Part shown: positions 53,514 through 62,484 of the stretch, piece by piece
Numbering within the stretch: the first letter of the stretch is position 1
Layout of the letters: every line of letters starts with the position of its first letter
NCBI RefSeq assembly: GCF_900236475.1
Contig: NZ_LT963352.1
Span: forward strand, 2,914,001-2,978,000
Source: Streptomyces chartreusis NRRL 3882
GTDB taxonomy: Bacteria; Actinomycetota; Actinomycetes; Streptomycetales; Streptomycetaceae
Direction of reading: 5' to 3'
DNA length: 64,000 bases
The notes under the pieces: generated by a model
The model's input: only the letters and a program-made list of their open reading frames with translations
Databases searched by the model: none
Told to the model about the DNA's origin: nothing
Program-made: the position numbers and the translations under genes

Positions 53514-54970
53514 CGCGGCACATCCGGCACGCCGGCGTCTTCTGCGCCCTGCTGCTGGTGGCGCTGCTGCTGAACGCCGCCCGCGTCCAGGTCGTCCAGG
53601 CCCCGGCGTACGACGGGAACCCCGCCAATCGCCGCCCGGAGATCTTCCGTTACGGGCAGCCGCGCGGCGACATCCTGGTCGACGGCCGGCCCGTCACCGG
53701 CTCGAAGGACACCCGCGAGCACCTGCGCTACGAACGGACCTACACGGACGGCCCGTTGTACGCGCCGGTCACGGGTTTCGCCTCCCAGCTGTACGGGACG
53801 ACGCTCCTGGAGAAGGCCGAGGACGGCATCCTGTCCGGCACGGACCCGATGCTCGCGCCGTTCCCGCTGTGGAACGACTTCACGCGCGCACGCAGCCGCG
53901 GCGGCGACGTCGTGACGACCATCGACCCGGCCGCACAACGGGCGGCGTACGAGGGACTTGCCGGGCGCAAGGGCGCGGTGGCGGCGCTGGAGCCGTCGAC
54001 CGGCCGGATCCTGGCCCTGGTGTCCGCCCCCTCCTACGACCCCCAGCCGCTGTCCGGCAACGGGGCCGCGGCGGCCCGGGCGTGGAAGCGGCTGAACGCC
54101 GACCGGGACCGCCCGATGCTCAACCGGGCGGTACGGCAGACGTATCCGCCGGGTTCGACGTTCAAGGTCGTCACCGCTGCCGCCGCGCTGGACGCCGGCG
54201 TGGTCACGGATCTCGACGCGCCGACGGACTCCCCCGACCCGTACACCCCGCCCGGGACGCGGACCCGCCTGACGAACGCCTCCCGCGGCTGCCGGGACGC
54301 CTCGGTGCGCGAGGCCTTCACCCTCTCCTGCAACACGGTGTTCGCCAAGCTCGGCGTGGAGGTGGGCGCGACGGACATGACGGCCACGGCCCAGGCCTTC
54401 GGCTTCAACAACCCCGCGCTGCGGATCCCCTTCCCGGTGGCCCGCTCCACCTTCGACACCTCGCTCGACGAGGCCCAGCTCGCCCTGTCGTCGATCGGCC
54501 AGTACAACACCCGTGCCACACCGCTCCAGATGGCGATGGTCGCGGCGGCCGTCGCCAACGGCGGTCAGCTCCGGGAGCCGTACCTGGTGGAGCGCACGAC
54601 ACGACCGGGCGGCAGCACCCTCGCGACGGCCGGCTCACGCGCGGTCCGCCAGGCGATGTACCCCTCGACCGCGGTCCGGCTGCGCGCGCTGATGCGGGAG
54701 GTGGTCGAGGACGGCACCGGACGCCGGGCGGCGATCCGCGGCGCCAAGGTCGGCGGCAAGACCGGCACCGCCCAGCACGGCCTCGGCAACTCCGGTACGC
54801 CGTACGCCTGGTTCGTCTCCTGGGCCCAGGGCGACGGTGATCTGGAGCCGCGGGTGGCGGTCGCGGTCGTCGTGGAGGAAGCGGAGGCGGACCGCGGGGA
54901 CATCAGCGGCGGCGGCGACGCGGCGCCGATCGCCCGGGCGGTGATGAAAGCGGTGCTCGGGTCCCGCTGA
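53510..54970 (+). CDS. Class B penicillin-binding protein (transpeptidase)
   Basis: A 486-residue protein with one N-terminal membrane helix (about residues 6-24) and a transpeptidase domain. Motifs: STFK (nucleophile Ser, about 215-218), SCN (SxN, about 275) and KTGT (about 410). It crosslinks the glycan made by the upstream SEDS protein; GTG 53510 overlaps its stop. Confidence 0.95.
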   Translation: MTRHIRHAGVFCALLLVALLLNAARVQVVQAPAYDGNPANRRPEIFRYGQPRGDILVDGRPVTGSKDTREHLRYERTYTDGPLYAPVTGFASQLYGTTLLEKAEDGILSGTDPMLAPFPLWNDFTRARSRGGDVVTTIDPAAQRAAYEGLAGRKGAVAALEPSTGRILALVSAPSYDPQPLSGNGAAAARAWKRLNADRDRPMLNRAVRQTYPPGSTFKVVTAAAALDAGVVTDLDAPTDSPDPYTPPGTRTRLTNASRGCRDASVREAFTLSCNTVFAKLGVEVGATDMTATAQAFGFNNPALRIPFPVARSTFDTSLDEAQLALSSIGQYNTRATPLQMAMVAAAVANGGQLREPYLVERTTRPGGSTLATAGSRAVRQAMYPSTAVRLRALMREVVEDGTGRRAAIRGAKVGGKTGTAQHGLGNSGTPYAWFVSWAQGDGDLEPRVAVAVVVEEAEADRGDISGGGDAAPIARAVMKAVLGSR

Positions 54971-55118
54971 TCAGTCTCCCCCACACGGGCGCTGCCGGTT
55001 CTTCGGCGCGCCCGAAGTAGACACCGGGTCAACAAGTGGCGCACAGGGGATTGACGGCCTTGCTGACAGGCAGTCTCATAAGGGGGACAGTGACGTGTGC
55101 ACAACGAGGTGGGCAGCC

Positions 55119-56057
55119 ATGACGACCCTGACGGAAGCCGACGCGCTCGACGGCCTGCGCGATGCCCTGGGCCTGCTGAAGGACCGGGAGCAGGTGGCCC
55201 AGCGGCTGCTCGACTCCTCCGCCAAGCACTCCTTCGACCCGGACAAGGAACTGGACTGGGACGCGCCCTTCGAGGAGGGCAAGTGGTTCTGGCCGCCGGA
55301 GCTGGTCTCGCTCTACGACACCCCGCTGTGGAAGCGGATGAGCGAGGAGCAGCGGATCCTGCTCTCCCAGCACGAGGCGGCGGCGCTGGCCTCACTCGGC
55401 ATCTGGTTCGAGATCATCCTCATGCAGCTGCTGGTCCGGCACATCTACGACAAGGCGGCGACGAGCGCGCACGTGCGCTACGCCCTCACCGAGATCGAGG
55501 ACGAGTGCCGGCACTCCAAGATGTTCGCCCGGCTGATATCCCACGGTGGCACGCCCTGGTACCCGGTCAGCCGCGTCCACCAGCACCTGGGCCGCCTGTT
55601 CAAGACCATCTCGACCACCCCGGGTTCCTTCACCGCGACGCTCCTCGGCGAGGAGGTCCTCGACTGGATGCAGCGTCTGACGTTCCCCGACGAGCGGGTC
55701 CAGCCCCTCATCCGCGGTGTCACCCGCATCCACGTGGTGGAGGAGGCCCGCCACGTCCGCTACGCCCGCGAGGAGCTCCGCCGCCAGATGGTGACGGCCC
55801 CCAAGTGGTCCCAGGAGTTCACCCGCATCACCTCCGGTGAGTTCGCCCGGGTGTTCTCGGTGGCCTTCGTGAACCCCGAGGTCTACACGAACGTGGGCCT
55901 GGACCAGCGGGAGGCTCTCGCGCAGGTACGGGCGAGCGGGCATCGGCGCGAGGTCATGCAGACCGGGTCCAAGCGGTTGACGGACTTCCTCGACGACATC
56001 GGGGTGTTGCGGGGCGTGGGGCGGCGGCTGTGGAAGTCGTCGGGGCTGCTGGCCTAG
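55119..56057 (+). CDS. AurF-like diiron oxygenase
   Basis: A 312-residue helical protein of the AurF/diiron N-oxygenase type. Iron-ligand patterns EIEDECRHSKMF (about residues 127-138) and HVVEEARHVRYAR (about 208-220) each give an ExxxH-like pair; an earlier Glu lies in the LSQHEAAALA helix. AurF oxidises arylamines, but many actinobacterial relatives have unknown substrates. ATG 55119 has GAGGT upstream. Stands alone between cell-wall and lipoprotein genes. Confidence 0.82.
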   Translation: MTTLTEADALDGLRDALGLLKDREQVAQRLLDSSAKHSFDPDKELDWDAPFEEGKWFWPPELVSLYDTPLWKRMSEEQRILLSQHEAAALASLGIWFEIILMQLLVRHIYDKAATSAHVRYALTEIEDECRHSKMFARLISHGGTPWYPVSRVHQHLGRLFKTISTTPGSFTATLLGEEVLDWMQRLTFPDERVQPLIRGVTRIHVVEEARHVRYAREELRRQMVTAPKWSQEFTRITSGEFARVFSVAFVNPEVYTNVGLDQREALAQVRASGHRREVMQTGSKRLTDFLDDIGVLRGVGRRLWKSSGLLA

Positions 56058-56149
56058 GAGCCCGACCCGGCCACGTCATGTCCATGCAGGGTGGCTACTG
56101 TCCTCCTTGAACTCGTCACCCTCCGTGGCCCCAAGGAGATCACCACCGC

Positions 56150-57157
56150 ATGTCCCCCCACACCACTCGCCTCGTAGGGCTGCCGCGCCTCAAGGCCGCC
56201 GCCCTCGGGGTCACGACCGCCCTCGCCCTGACCGCGTGCGGCGGTCAGGCCGCCTCGGACTCCGGCGCCGATGACACCCCGCAGGGCGTGGTCACCCGGG
56301 CCGCCGCCAAGAAGATCGCCGACCGCTACGAGGAGGTCAACAACAAGGCCAACGCGGCACAGGACGACAAGCTCCTGGGGACGGTCGAGGCGGGTCAGGT
56401 CTACGCGATGGACCAGGCCACCTACACCCTCTTCGACACCTGGCCGGAGAAGGAGCAGAAGGCCTACACCAAGCCCTTCTCCTACCAGGACCGCGAGTTC
56501 CTCATCCCCGAGAAGGGCACCGCCACCTGGTTCGCCGTCCGGGCCAAGTCCAGCGAGAACGGCGACAACAGCGTGCTGCTGGTCTTCGACAAGGTCGGCG
56601 GCACGTACAAGATGGTGCTGTCCCTGTGGGCCGACAGCGGCGAGCCCCTGCCGAAGCTCGCCATCGACCGTCACGGCTTCGCCGAGGCCGTCGACCCCGA
56701 CACCAAGGTCGGCAAGCTCGCCCCCTCCGAGGTCGGCGCCGCCTACGAGGACTTCCTGGAGACCGGCGGCAAGAAGGAGGGCAAGGCCCTGACCTCCACG
56801 AAGCCGGTCGAGAACGCCGAGCAGACCTACCAGCGGAGCAGCACCGAGGGCGCGGCCGACGGCAAGGCCACCGAGAAGTTCTTCACCAAGACCCCGGCCG
56901 ACCCGAGCGTGTACGCCCTGCGCACCGCCGACGGCGGCGTCCTCGCCCTGTTCCCGGCCGCCCACAAGCAGGAATCCCTGCTGAAGGAGTCCTACCGCTC
57001 CATCGCAAGTCTCGTCCCCAACGACGAACAGTCCGCCCTCGGCGCCACCAGGGGCGCCCTCATCACCGACACGTTCGAAGGCCAGGGCCTGGCCGAACTG
57101 ACGACGAAGACCGCCCGCATCACGGCCGTCGACTTCCAGCACGTGGACGCCCGCTAG
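56150..57157 (+). CDS. Putative lipoprotein of unknown function
   Basis: A 335-residue protein with a signal peptide and lipobox LTAC (Cys at about residue 29), then an alpha/beta body without recognised motif (EEVNNKANAAQDDKLLGTVE at about 60-80 suggests a helix after the linker). Likely exported and anchored. No family recognised beyond that of Streptomyces lipoproteins. Confidence 0.78.
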   Translation: MSPHTTRLVGLPRLKAAALGVTTALALTACGGQAASDSGADDTPQGVVTRAAAKKIADRYEEVNNKANAAQDDKLLGTVEAGQVYAMDQATYTLFDTWPEKEQKAYTKPFSYQDREFLIPEKGTATWFAVRAKSSENGDNSVLLVFDKVGGTYKMVLSLWADSGEPLPKLAIDRHGFAEAVDPDTKVGKLAPSEVGAAYEDFLETGGKKEGKALTSTKPVENAEQTYQRSSTEGAADGKATEKFFTKTPADPSVYALRTADGGVLALFPAAHKQESLLKESYRSIASLVPNDEQSALGATRGALITDTFEGQGLAELTTKTARITAVDFQHVDAR

Positions 57158-57421
57158 GAGGCTGCCCCACTCGGCCGCACCCGCGTACACACCGAAGGAG
57201 ACGTGTCGGGGGGTGTCCGCCCGCAGCGGTCGGCGCGTCAACGGACAGTCAGTCGGCGTCCGGCCCCATCGCGCCGTTCCGAGGACGGACACCCCCCGGC
57301 GCGGCCCCGACCCACAACCGGCGCGTAGGCGCTACGCGCACCCCCACCGAAGCCGCGCAGGCCGCCGCAGGCACCCCGGCCCAACCGCCGGAGGCACCCG
57401 CCCCCGGTTACGCTGCCGGTC

Positions 57422-58075
57422 ATGACACCAGCCGCCCCCACCCCCGCCTACCGGCGCCTCAGCGTCGAGGAACGCCGCAGCCAGCTCCTCACCGCCGCGC
57501 TGAGCCTCTTCGCGCACCGCGCACCGGAGGACGTCTCCCTGGACGACGTGGCGGAGGCGGCCGGGGTGTCGCGGCCCCTGGTCTATCGCTACTTCCCGGG
57601 CGGCAAGCAGCAGCTGTACGAGGCCGCCCTCCGCTCCGCCGCCGACGAGCTCCAGCACTGCTTCGACGAACCCCGCGAGGGCCCCCTGCTCCCCCGCCTG
57701 TCCCGCGCCCTCGACCGCTACCTGGCCTTCGTCGACGAGCACGACGCCGGCTTCAGCGCCCTCCTCCAGGGCGGCAGCGTCGTCGAGACCTCACGCACGA
57801 CGGCCATCGTCGACGGCGTACGCCGCGCTGCCGCCGAGCACATCTTCCGGCACCTGGAGGTCACCGAGCCCGGTCCGCGCCTGCGGATGACCGTCCGGAT
57901 GTGGATCACCGCGGTCGAGGCGTCGTCGCTCATCTGGCTCGACGAGGACAAGCAACCCCCCGCGGGGCAGCTGCGCGACTGGCTCGTCGAGCAGTTCGTG
58001 GCCATGCTGTCGGTGACCGCCCGCCGCGACCCGCAGACCGACGCCCTGGTCCTGGCGCTCGCCGAGGATGTCTGA
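57422..58075 (+). CDS. TetR-family transcriptional regulator
   Basis: A 217-residue regulator with an N-terminal helix-turn-helix (VSLDDVAEAAGVSRPLVYRY, about residues 38-57) and a helical ligand domain. It overlaps the next small gene by eight bases, so they share a transcript. Target unknown. Confidence 0.92.
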   Translation: MTPAAPTPAYRRLSVEERRSQLLTAALSLFAHRAPEDVSLDDVAEAAGVSRPLVYRYFPGGKQQLYEAALRSAADELQHCFDEPREGPLLPRLSRALDRYLAFVDEHDAGFSALLQGGSVVETSRTTAIVDGVRRAAAEHIFRHLEVTEPGPRLRMTVRMWITAVEASSLIWLDEDKQPPAGQLRDWLVEQFVAMLSVTARRDPQTDALVLALAEDV

Positions 58076-58385
58076 CACTGATCCCGTGAAGAGCGAAGAC
58101 ACCCCCTTCGAGGGCGGCCCCATGGACGGCAGGGTCCTGCCGGTCCTGCTCGGCATCACCGGCCACCCGCCCAAGACGTACCGCATCCCCGTCCCGGACC
58201 CGGCCGGCGGCCCGCCCACCGTCCTGGTCTACCGCCGCGTGCCCCGGGGCGGGGGCGGAGTAGGACTGACCCACCGCTGGAAGTACGCGTACGACCCCGA
58301 GGGCGCACCGGCCCGCCGGCTCAACTGGCCCTGGTCGAAGCCAGACGCCACGCCGCCCGGCAAGCGGGACGACGCCGACGGGTGA
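58068..58385 (+). CDS. Small conserved-type hypothetical protein
   Basis: A 105-residue, Pro/Gly-rich soluble protein (GGPMDGRVLPVLLGITGHPP, then YRIPVPDP and LTHRWKYAYDPEG). Overlaps the TetR-family gene by eight bases. No function can be given; composition and codon use look coding. Confidence 0.7.
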   Translation: MSDTDPVKSEDTPFEGGPMDGRVLPVLLGITGHPPKTYRIPVPDPAGGPPTVLVYRRVPRGGGGVGLTHRWKYAYDPEGAPARRLNWPWSKPDATPPGKRDDADG

Positions 58386-58491
58386 CAGCGTTGCGCCGAA
58401 CCGCGCACAGTCGGCGCGCGCACCTCGCGCACACGCCTGATCCTCACGGTGTCCGGCGGCGACAGGCCGCCCCCGCAACGGAGGTGATGGC

Positions 58492-59673
58492 ATGTCAGGA
58501 AGCCTGCTGCGCCTGGTCTGCACGGCGGCGGTGGCAGCAACGACCGTCCTCGCTCCCGCCCCTGCCACGGCGGCCCCGGAACCGCGATCCGACCTCGGAC
58601 CGGAGACCGCTGCCGTCGCAGAACTCCTGACAGACCTTCAGCAGCTGTACCGGAAGGCCGAACAGGCCACCGAGGCCTACAACGCCACCGAGGAGAAGCT
58701 GAAGAGGCAGCGCGCCGAGACCGACCGCCTGGACCGCGCCCTCGCCCGCACCCGGCTCTCCCTGCACGACAGCCGGGGCGCGGCCGGCCGTCTGGCCCGG
58801 CAGCAGTACCAGAGCAGCACCGACATCTCCCCGTACGTACGCCTGCTCCTGGCCCGCGACCCGCAGCACGCGATCGACGAGGGCCGTGTGATCGGCCGAC
58901 TGGCGCGCGAGCGGGCCGTCACCGTCGGCCGGCTGACCGGCAGCGAGCGGAAGGCCCAGGAGCTGGCCCGCAAGGCCCGCCAGGCGCTCGACCTGCAACT
59001 CGCCCTCACCGAGCGGCGGAGGAAGGAACGGGACGAGGTCCGCGAGCGGCTCCACGACGTCGAGGAACTGCTCGCCTCCCTCAGCCGCGACCAGCTCGCC
59101 GCCCTCGCCGCGTTCGAGAAGCAGGGCATCACCGAGGCGCAGCAGAAGTTCATGGCGTCCGGCGCGCTCAGCAGCGTCCGCAAACCGTCGGCCGAGGGCG
59201 ACCGCGCCGTGCGCTACGCCGTGCGGCAGCTCGGCAAGCCCTACGTGTGGGGCGCGGAGGGCCCGAAGTCGTACGACTGCTCGGGCCTGACCTCGCAGGC
59301 CTGGGCGGAGGCCGGGACGCCCATCCCCCGGACCAGCCAGGAGCAGTGGAAGCGGCTGAAGCGGATCCCGCTTGGGGAGCTGCGGCCGGGGGACCTGGTC
59401 GTGTACTTCCCGGAGGCCACGCACGTGGCGCTCTACCTCGGCGACGGCATGGTCGTCCAGGCGCCCCGCCCGGGCGCGAAGGTGAAGGTGTCACCGATCG
59501 CGGCCAACCCGCTCCTGGGCGCCGTACGCCCGGACCCGGACGGGAAGCCCCTGCGGCGCTACGAGCCACCGGAGCTCCCCGAGGGGGCCACGGACGGGTC
59601 GGACGAGGGATACGAGGGCTACGCGGACTACGCGGACTACGCGGCGCCCGCGCCGGACACGTCGGCCAGGTAG
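58492..59673 (+). CDS. Secreted NlpC/P60 peptidoglycan hydrolase
   Basis: A 393-residue protein: signal peptide (about 1-28), a long coiled-coil region (about 45-215, RQRAETDRLDRALARTRLSL), and a C-terminal NlpC/P60 domain with catalytic Cys in YDCSGLTSQAW (about residue 263) and His in THVALYLGDG (about 315). RipA-like layout: the coiled coil probably controls the endopeptidase that cuts stem peptides. Its 3' end overlaps the convergent flavoprotein gene by 37 bases. Confidence 0.93.
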   Translation: MSGSLLRLVCTAAVAATTVLAPAPATAAPEPRSDLGPETAAVAELLTDLQQLYRKAEQATEAYNATEEKLKRQRAETDRLDRALARTRLSLHDSRGAAGRLARQQYQSSTDISPYVRLLLARDPQHAIDEGRVIGRLARERAVTVGRLTGSERKAQELARKARQALDLQLALTERRRKERDEVRERLHDVEELLASLSRDQLAALAAFEKQGITEAQQKFMASGALSSVRKPSAEGDRAVRYAVRQLGKPYVWGAEGPKSYDCSGLTSQAWAEAGTPIPRTSQEQWKRLKRIPLGELRPGDLVVYFPEATHVALYLGDGMVVQAPRPGAKVKVSPIAANPLLGAVRPDPDGKPLRRYEPPELPEGATDGSDEGYEGYADYADYAAPAPDTSAR

Positions 59674-60899
59674 GCCTGTGTCTTCTCCGGGTCGTAGAAG
59701 AAGTTCTCGAAGTCGGACGGGTCGTTGAAGCCGTTGGCGAACCGGTCGGCGACCGGCTGGAGCTCACCCGCGGCGCCGATCAGGTTCAGGATGTGCTCCG
59801 GCGGCGGCGCGAGCATCGCGTTGGTCCACTTGGTGACGTGCTGCGCGGTGTCCCAGTAGCGGTCGAAGGTGGCCCGCATCCACTCCTCGTCGAACGGCTT
59901 GTCGCCGCGCTCGACGATCGAGGCGAGGTAGGCGGCCGCGCACTTCGACGCGGAGTTGGAGCCCTGGCCGGTGATCGGGTCGTTCGCCACGACGACGTCC
60001 GCCACGCCCAGCACGAGCCCGCCGCCGGGCAGACGGCCGATCGGGTTGCGGACGGTGGGGGCGTAGCGGCCGGCCAGCGTGCCGCCCGCGTCGGTCAGTT
60101 CGACCTTGGTGGCCCGCGCGTACTCCCATGGGACGTACCGCTCCATGAGTTCCAGGGTCAGGGAGAGGTGCTCCGCCGGGTCCTTGACGCCGTTGAAGAC
60201 GTCGAGCGGGCCGCCGGGTATGCCTTCCCAGAACAGGATGTCGGCGCGGCCGGAGGTGGTCAGACAGGGCATGACGAACAGTTCGCCGACGCCCGGCACG
60301 AGGTTGCAGCGGACCCCTTCGGTGCCGGGGTGCTCGGGGCGCGGGCCCAGGCCGTGCACGTACGACACGGCCAGCGCGCGCTGCGGCTCGCTGTACGGGG
60401 AGCGCTCCGGGTCCCGGGCGAACATCTGCACCAGCTCGCCCTTGCCGGCCGCGACCAGCACCAGGTCGTAGGTACGGGCGAAGTAGTCGAGGTCGCCGAC
60501 GGCCGCGCCGTGGATGACGAGCTGCCCGCCGCGCTGGGCGAACGTCTCCATCCAGCCGGCCATCTTCACCCGCTGGTCGACCGACTGGGCGTACCCGTCG
60601 AGCCGGCCCAGCCAGTCGATCGCACGGGCCGCGGGACCCTCGGCCCAGGAGCCGGGGGCGGCGACCGAGACGCCGAGTCCTTCGATCTTCGGGGCCTGGG
60701 ACTCCCAGAAGTTCAGCTGGAGATCGCGCTCGTGCTGCAGGGCCGTGTGGAACATGCACTGCGTCGACATGACCCGGCCGGTGCGGATCTCGTCCGCCGT
60801 CCGGTTGGACATCAGGGTGACCTCGTACCCCTGCGACTGGAGGCCGAGAGCTATCTGGAGCCCGGACTGACCGGCTCCGACGACGAGTATCTTCCGCAT
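59637..60899 (-). CDS. Styrene/indole monooxygenase-like flavoprotein at the end of a conservon
   Basis: A 420-residue FAD-dependent monooxygenase of the StyA type. The N-terminal FAD-binding motif VVGAGQSGLQ is at about residues 6-15, and a second FAD block (VVVANDPITGQGSNSASK) is at about 312-329. StyA enzymes take reduced flavin from a separate reductase, none of which is adjacent. It follows cvnD by 13 bases, where other conservons carry a cytochrome P450 (cvnE), so it probably takes its output role. Confidence 0.88.
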   Translation of the reverse strand: MRKILVVGAGQSGLQIALGLQSQGYEVTLMSNRTADEIRTGRVMSTQCMFHTALQHERDLQLNFWESQAPKIEGLGVSVAAPGSWAEGPAARAIDWLGRLDGYAQSVDQRVKMAGWMETFAQRGGQLVIHGAAVGDLDYFARTYDLVLVAAGKGELVQMFARDPERSPYSEPQRALAVSYVHGLGPRPEHPGTEGVRCNLVPGVGELFVMPCLTTSGRADILFWEGIPGGPLDVFNGVKDPAEHLSLTLELMERYVPWEYARATKVELTDAGGTLAGRYAPTVRNPIGRLPGGGLVLGVADVVVANDPITGQGSNSASKCAAAYLASIVERGDKPFDEEWMRATFDRYWDTAQHVTKWTNAMLAPPPEHILNLIGAAGELQPVADRFANGFNDPSDFENFFYDPEKTQAYLADVSGAGAA

Positions 60900-60912
60900 G
60901 CGGGCTGTTCCT

Positions 60913-61560
60913 CTACTCGGGGGTTTCGTCGAGCGCGTGGCCCACCAGGGCCAGGAGGGTCTCGATCACGGAGATCCGGCGACGCGCGTCCATGATCATG
61001 ACAGGTATGTGTCGCGGGATGGTCAAGGCCTCCCGCACGTCCTCCGGCTCGAAGAGCTCGCTGCCGTCGAAGTGGTTGACCGCGACCACGTACGGCAGTC
61101 CGGAGCTCTCGAAGTAGTCCAGGACCGGGAAGCAGTCCTTCAGGCGACGTGTGTCGGCCATGACGACGGCGCCGATCGCGCCGCGCACGATGTCGTCCCA
61201 CATGAACCAGAACCGCTGCTGGCCCGGCGTGCCGAACAGGTAGAGCACCAGGTCGTCGTCGAGCGTGAGGCGCCCGAAGTCCATGGCGACGGTGGTGGTG
61301 GTCTTGCCCGGCGTGGCGGTGAGGTCGTCGGTGGCCTCGCTCGCCTCGGTCATCAGCGCCTCGGTCTGCAGGGGCGTGATCTCCGAGACGGCGGTGACCA
61401 GCGTGGTCTTGCCGACGCCGAAGCCGCCCGCCACCACGATCTTCGTGGCGATGGGGGCACGGGTGCGGTCCGTCTCCCAGGCGTGCATGCTCTCGCCGGG
61501 CTGGACGAACGGGGATGAACCAGCGACGCCGTGAGCGGCGTCAGAGACGACGGAGTCCAC
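60913..61560 (-). CDS. cvnD: CvnD, conservon GTPase
   Basis: A 215-residue small GTPase of the conservon (Rar/Cvn) type. P-loop GGFGVGKT (about residues 45-52), G3 GTPGQ (about 110-114) and G4 NHFD (about 163-166) are present. Conservon GTPases work with a kinase-like sensor and roadblock protein, somewhat like eukaryotic G-protein modules, in development and metabolism. Its start overlaps cvnC by 20 bases. Confidence 0.93.
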   Translation of the reverse strand: MDSVVSDAAHGVAGSSPFVQPGESMHAWETDRTRAPIATKIVVAGGFGVGKTTLVTAVSEITPLQTEALMTEASEATDDLTATPGKTTTTVAMDFGRLTLDDDLVLYLFGTPGQQRFWFMWDDIVRGAIGAVVMADTRRLKDCFPVLDYFESSGLPYVVAVNHFDGSELFEPEDVREALTIPRHIPVMIMDARRRISVIETLLALVGHALDETPE

Positions 61561-61963
61561 TCAGCACCCTTTCCAGCAGAGCTCGGTCCGGGCGGCCCGT
61601 GCCATGGCCGGTTCCCGTCCCGTACACACGGATCTTTCCCTGGTCCGCGAGGTCGCTCAGGAGCACGCGGACCACGCCGAGCGGCATCTTCAGCAGCGCG
61701 GCGATCTCGGCCACCGTACGCATCCGGCGGCACAGTTCGACGATGGCCCGCAGCTCCGGCATCACGCGGGTGGACAGGGAACCGTTCGTCAGCTCCTTGC
61801 GCTCCTCCGGGGCGTCCAGCGCGGCCGTGCTCGCCACGAACGTCTCCACCAGCAGGACGTGGCCGAAGCGGGTGCGGCCGCCGGTGAGCGAGTAGGGGCG
61901 GACCCGGGCGGGTTTGCGGTCACCGCCGCGGACCGGGAGGTGCTGTTTCGGCGTACTGCTCAT
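61541..61963 (-). CDS. cvnC: CvnC, DUF742 protein
   Basis: A 140-residue DUF742 protein with a basic N-terminus, VRPYSLTGGRTR and a winged-helix-like end (IAALLKMPLGVVRVLLSDLA). Together with CvnB it links the sensor to the GTPase; it overlaps both neighbours. Confidence 0.92.
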   Translation of the reverse strand: MSSTPKQHLPVRGGDRKPARVRPYSLTGGRTRFGHVLLVETFVASTAALDAPEERKELTNGSLSTRVMPELRAIVELCRRMRTVAEIAALLKMPLGVVRVLLSDLADQGKIRVYGTGTGHGTGRPDRALLERVLSGLRRL

Positions 61964-62484
61964 CGGGCGCTCCCCGTCGTCTGGGAATCCTCCAGGGATT
62001 TCCGGAGTTCGCTGCGGAGTTCGGGCGTCAGGACGTGACCGGCGCGGCCCACGAACAGGGCCATGTGGTACGCCACCACGCTCATGTCGCAGTCCGCGGA
62101 GCCGTGGACGCCGAGCAGCGAGCCGTCACTGATGGACATCACGAACAGGCTGCCCTCGTCCATCGCGACCATCGTGTGCCGGACCCCGCCGAAGTCCATC
62201 AGCTTGGCGGCGCCGACGGTGAGGCTGCCGATGCCGGAGACGATGGTGGCCAGGTCGGCGGCGGAGCCGCGCGGGCCGGTCTTCTTGGTCCCGCGGGCCT
62301 GGAGGGCCTCCCGGGCCTGCTGGTTGCGGTGGTCGTCGGAGGACAGCAGGAGCAGTCCGTCGGACGAGACGACCGCGACCGAGAGGATGCCGGGTACCTC
62401 CTCGACGAGGTTGGTCAGCAGCCAGTGCAGGTTGCGGGCCTCACTGCTCAGTCCGATCAGTCCGAAGGTACTGGGAGCGGTCAA
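61960..62484 (-). CDS. cvnB: CvnB, roadblock/LC7-domain protein
   Basis: A 174-residue roadblock/LC7 protein (LLTNLVEEVPGILSVAVVSS, DGLLLLSS, then MDEGSLFVMSISDGS). Such proteins act as GTPase-activating partners of the conservon GTPase. The start codon is TTG at 62484, overlapping the cvnA stop (TTGA) and preceded by GAGGAGG. Confidence 0.92.
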   Translation of the reverse strand: MTAPSTFGLIGLSSEARNLHWLLTNLVEEVPGILSVAVVSSDGLLLLSSDDHRNQQAREALQARGTKKTGPRGSAADLATIVSGIGSLTVGAAKLMDFGGVRHTMVAMDEGSLFVMSISDGSLLGVHGSADCDMSVVAYHMALFVGRAGHVLTPELRSELRKSLEDSQTTGSAR

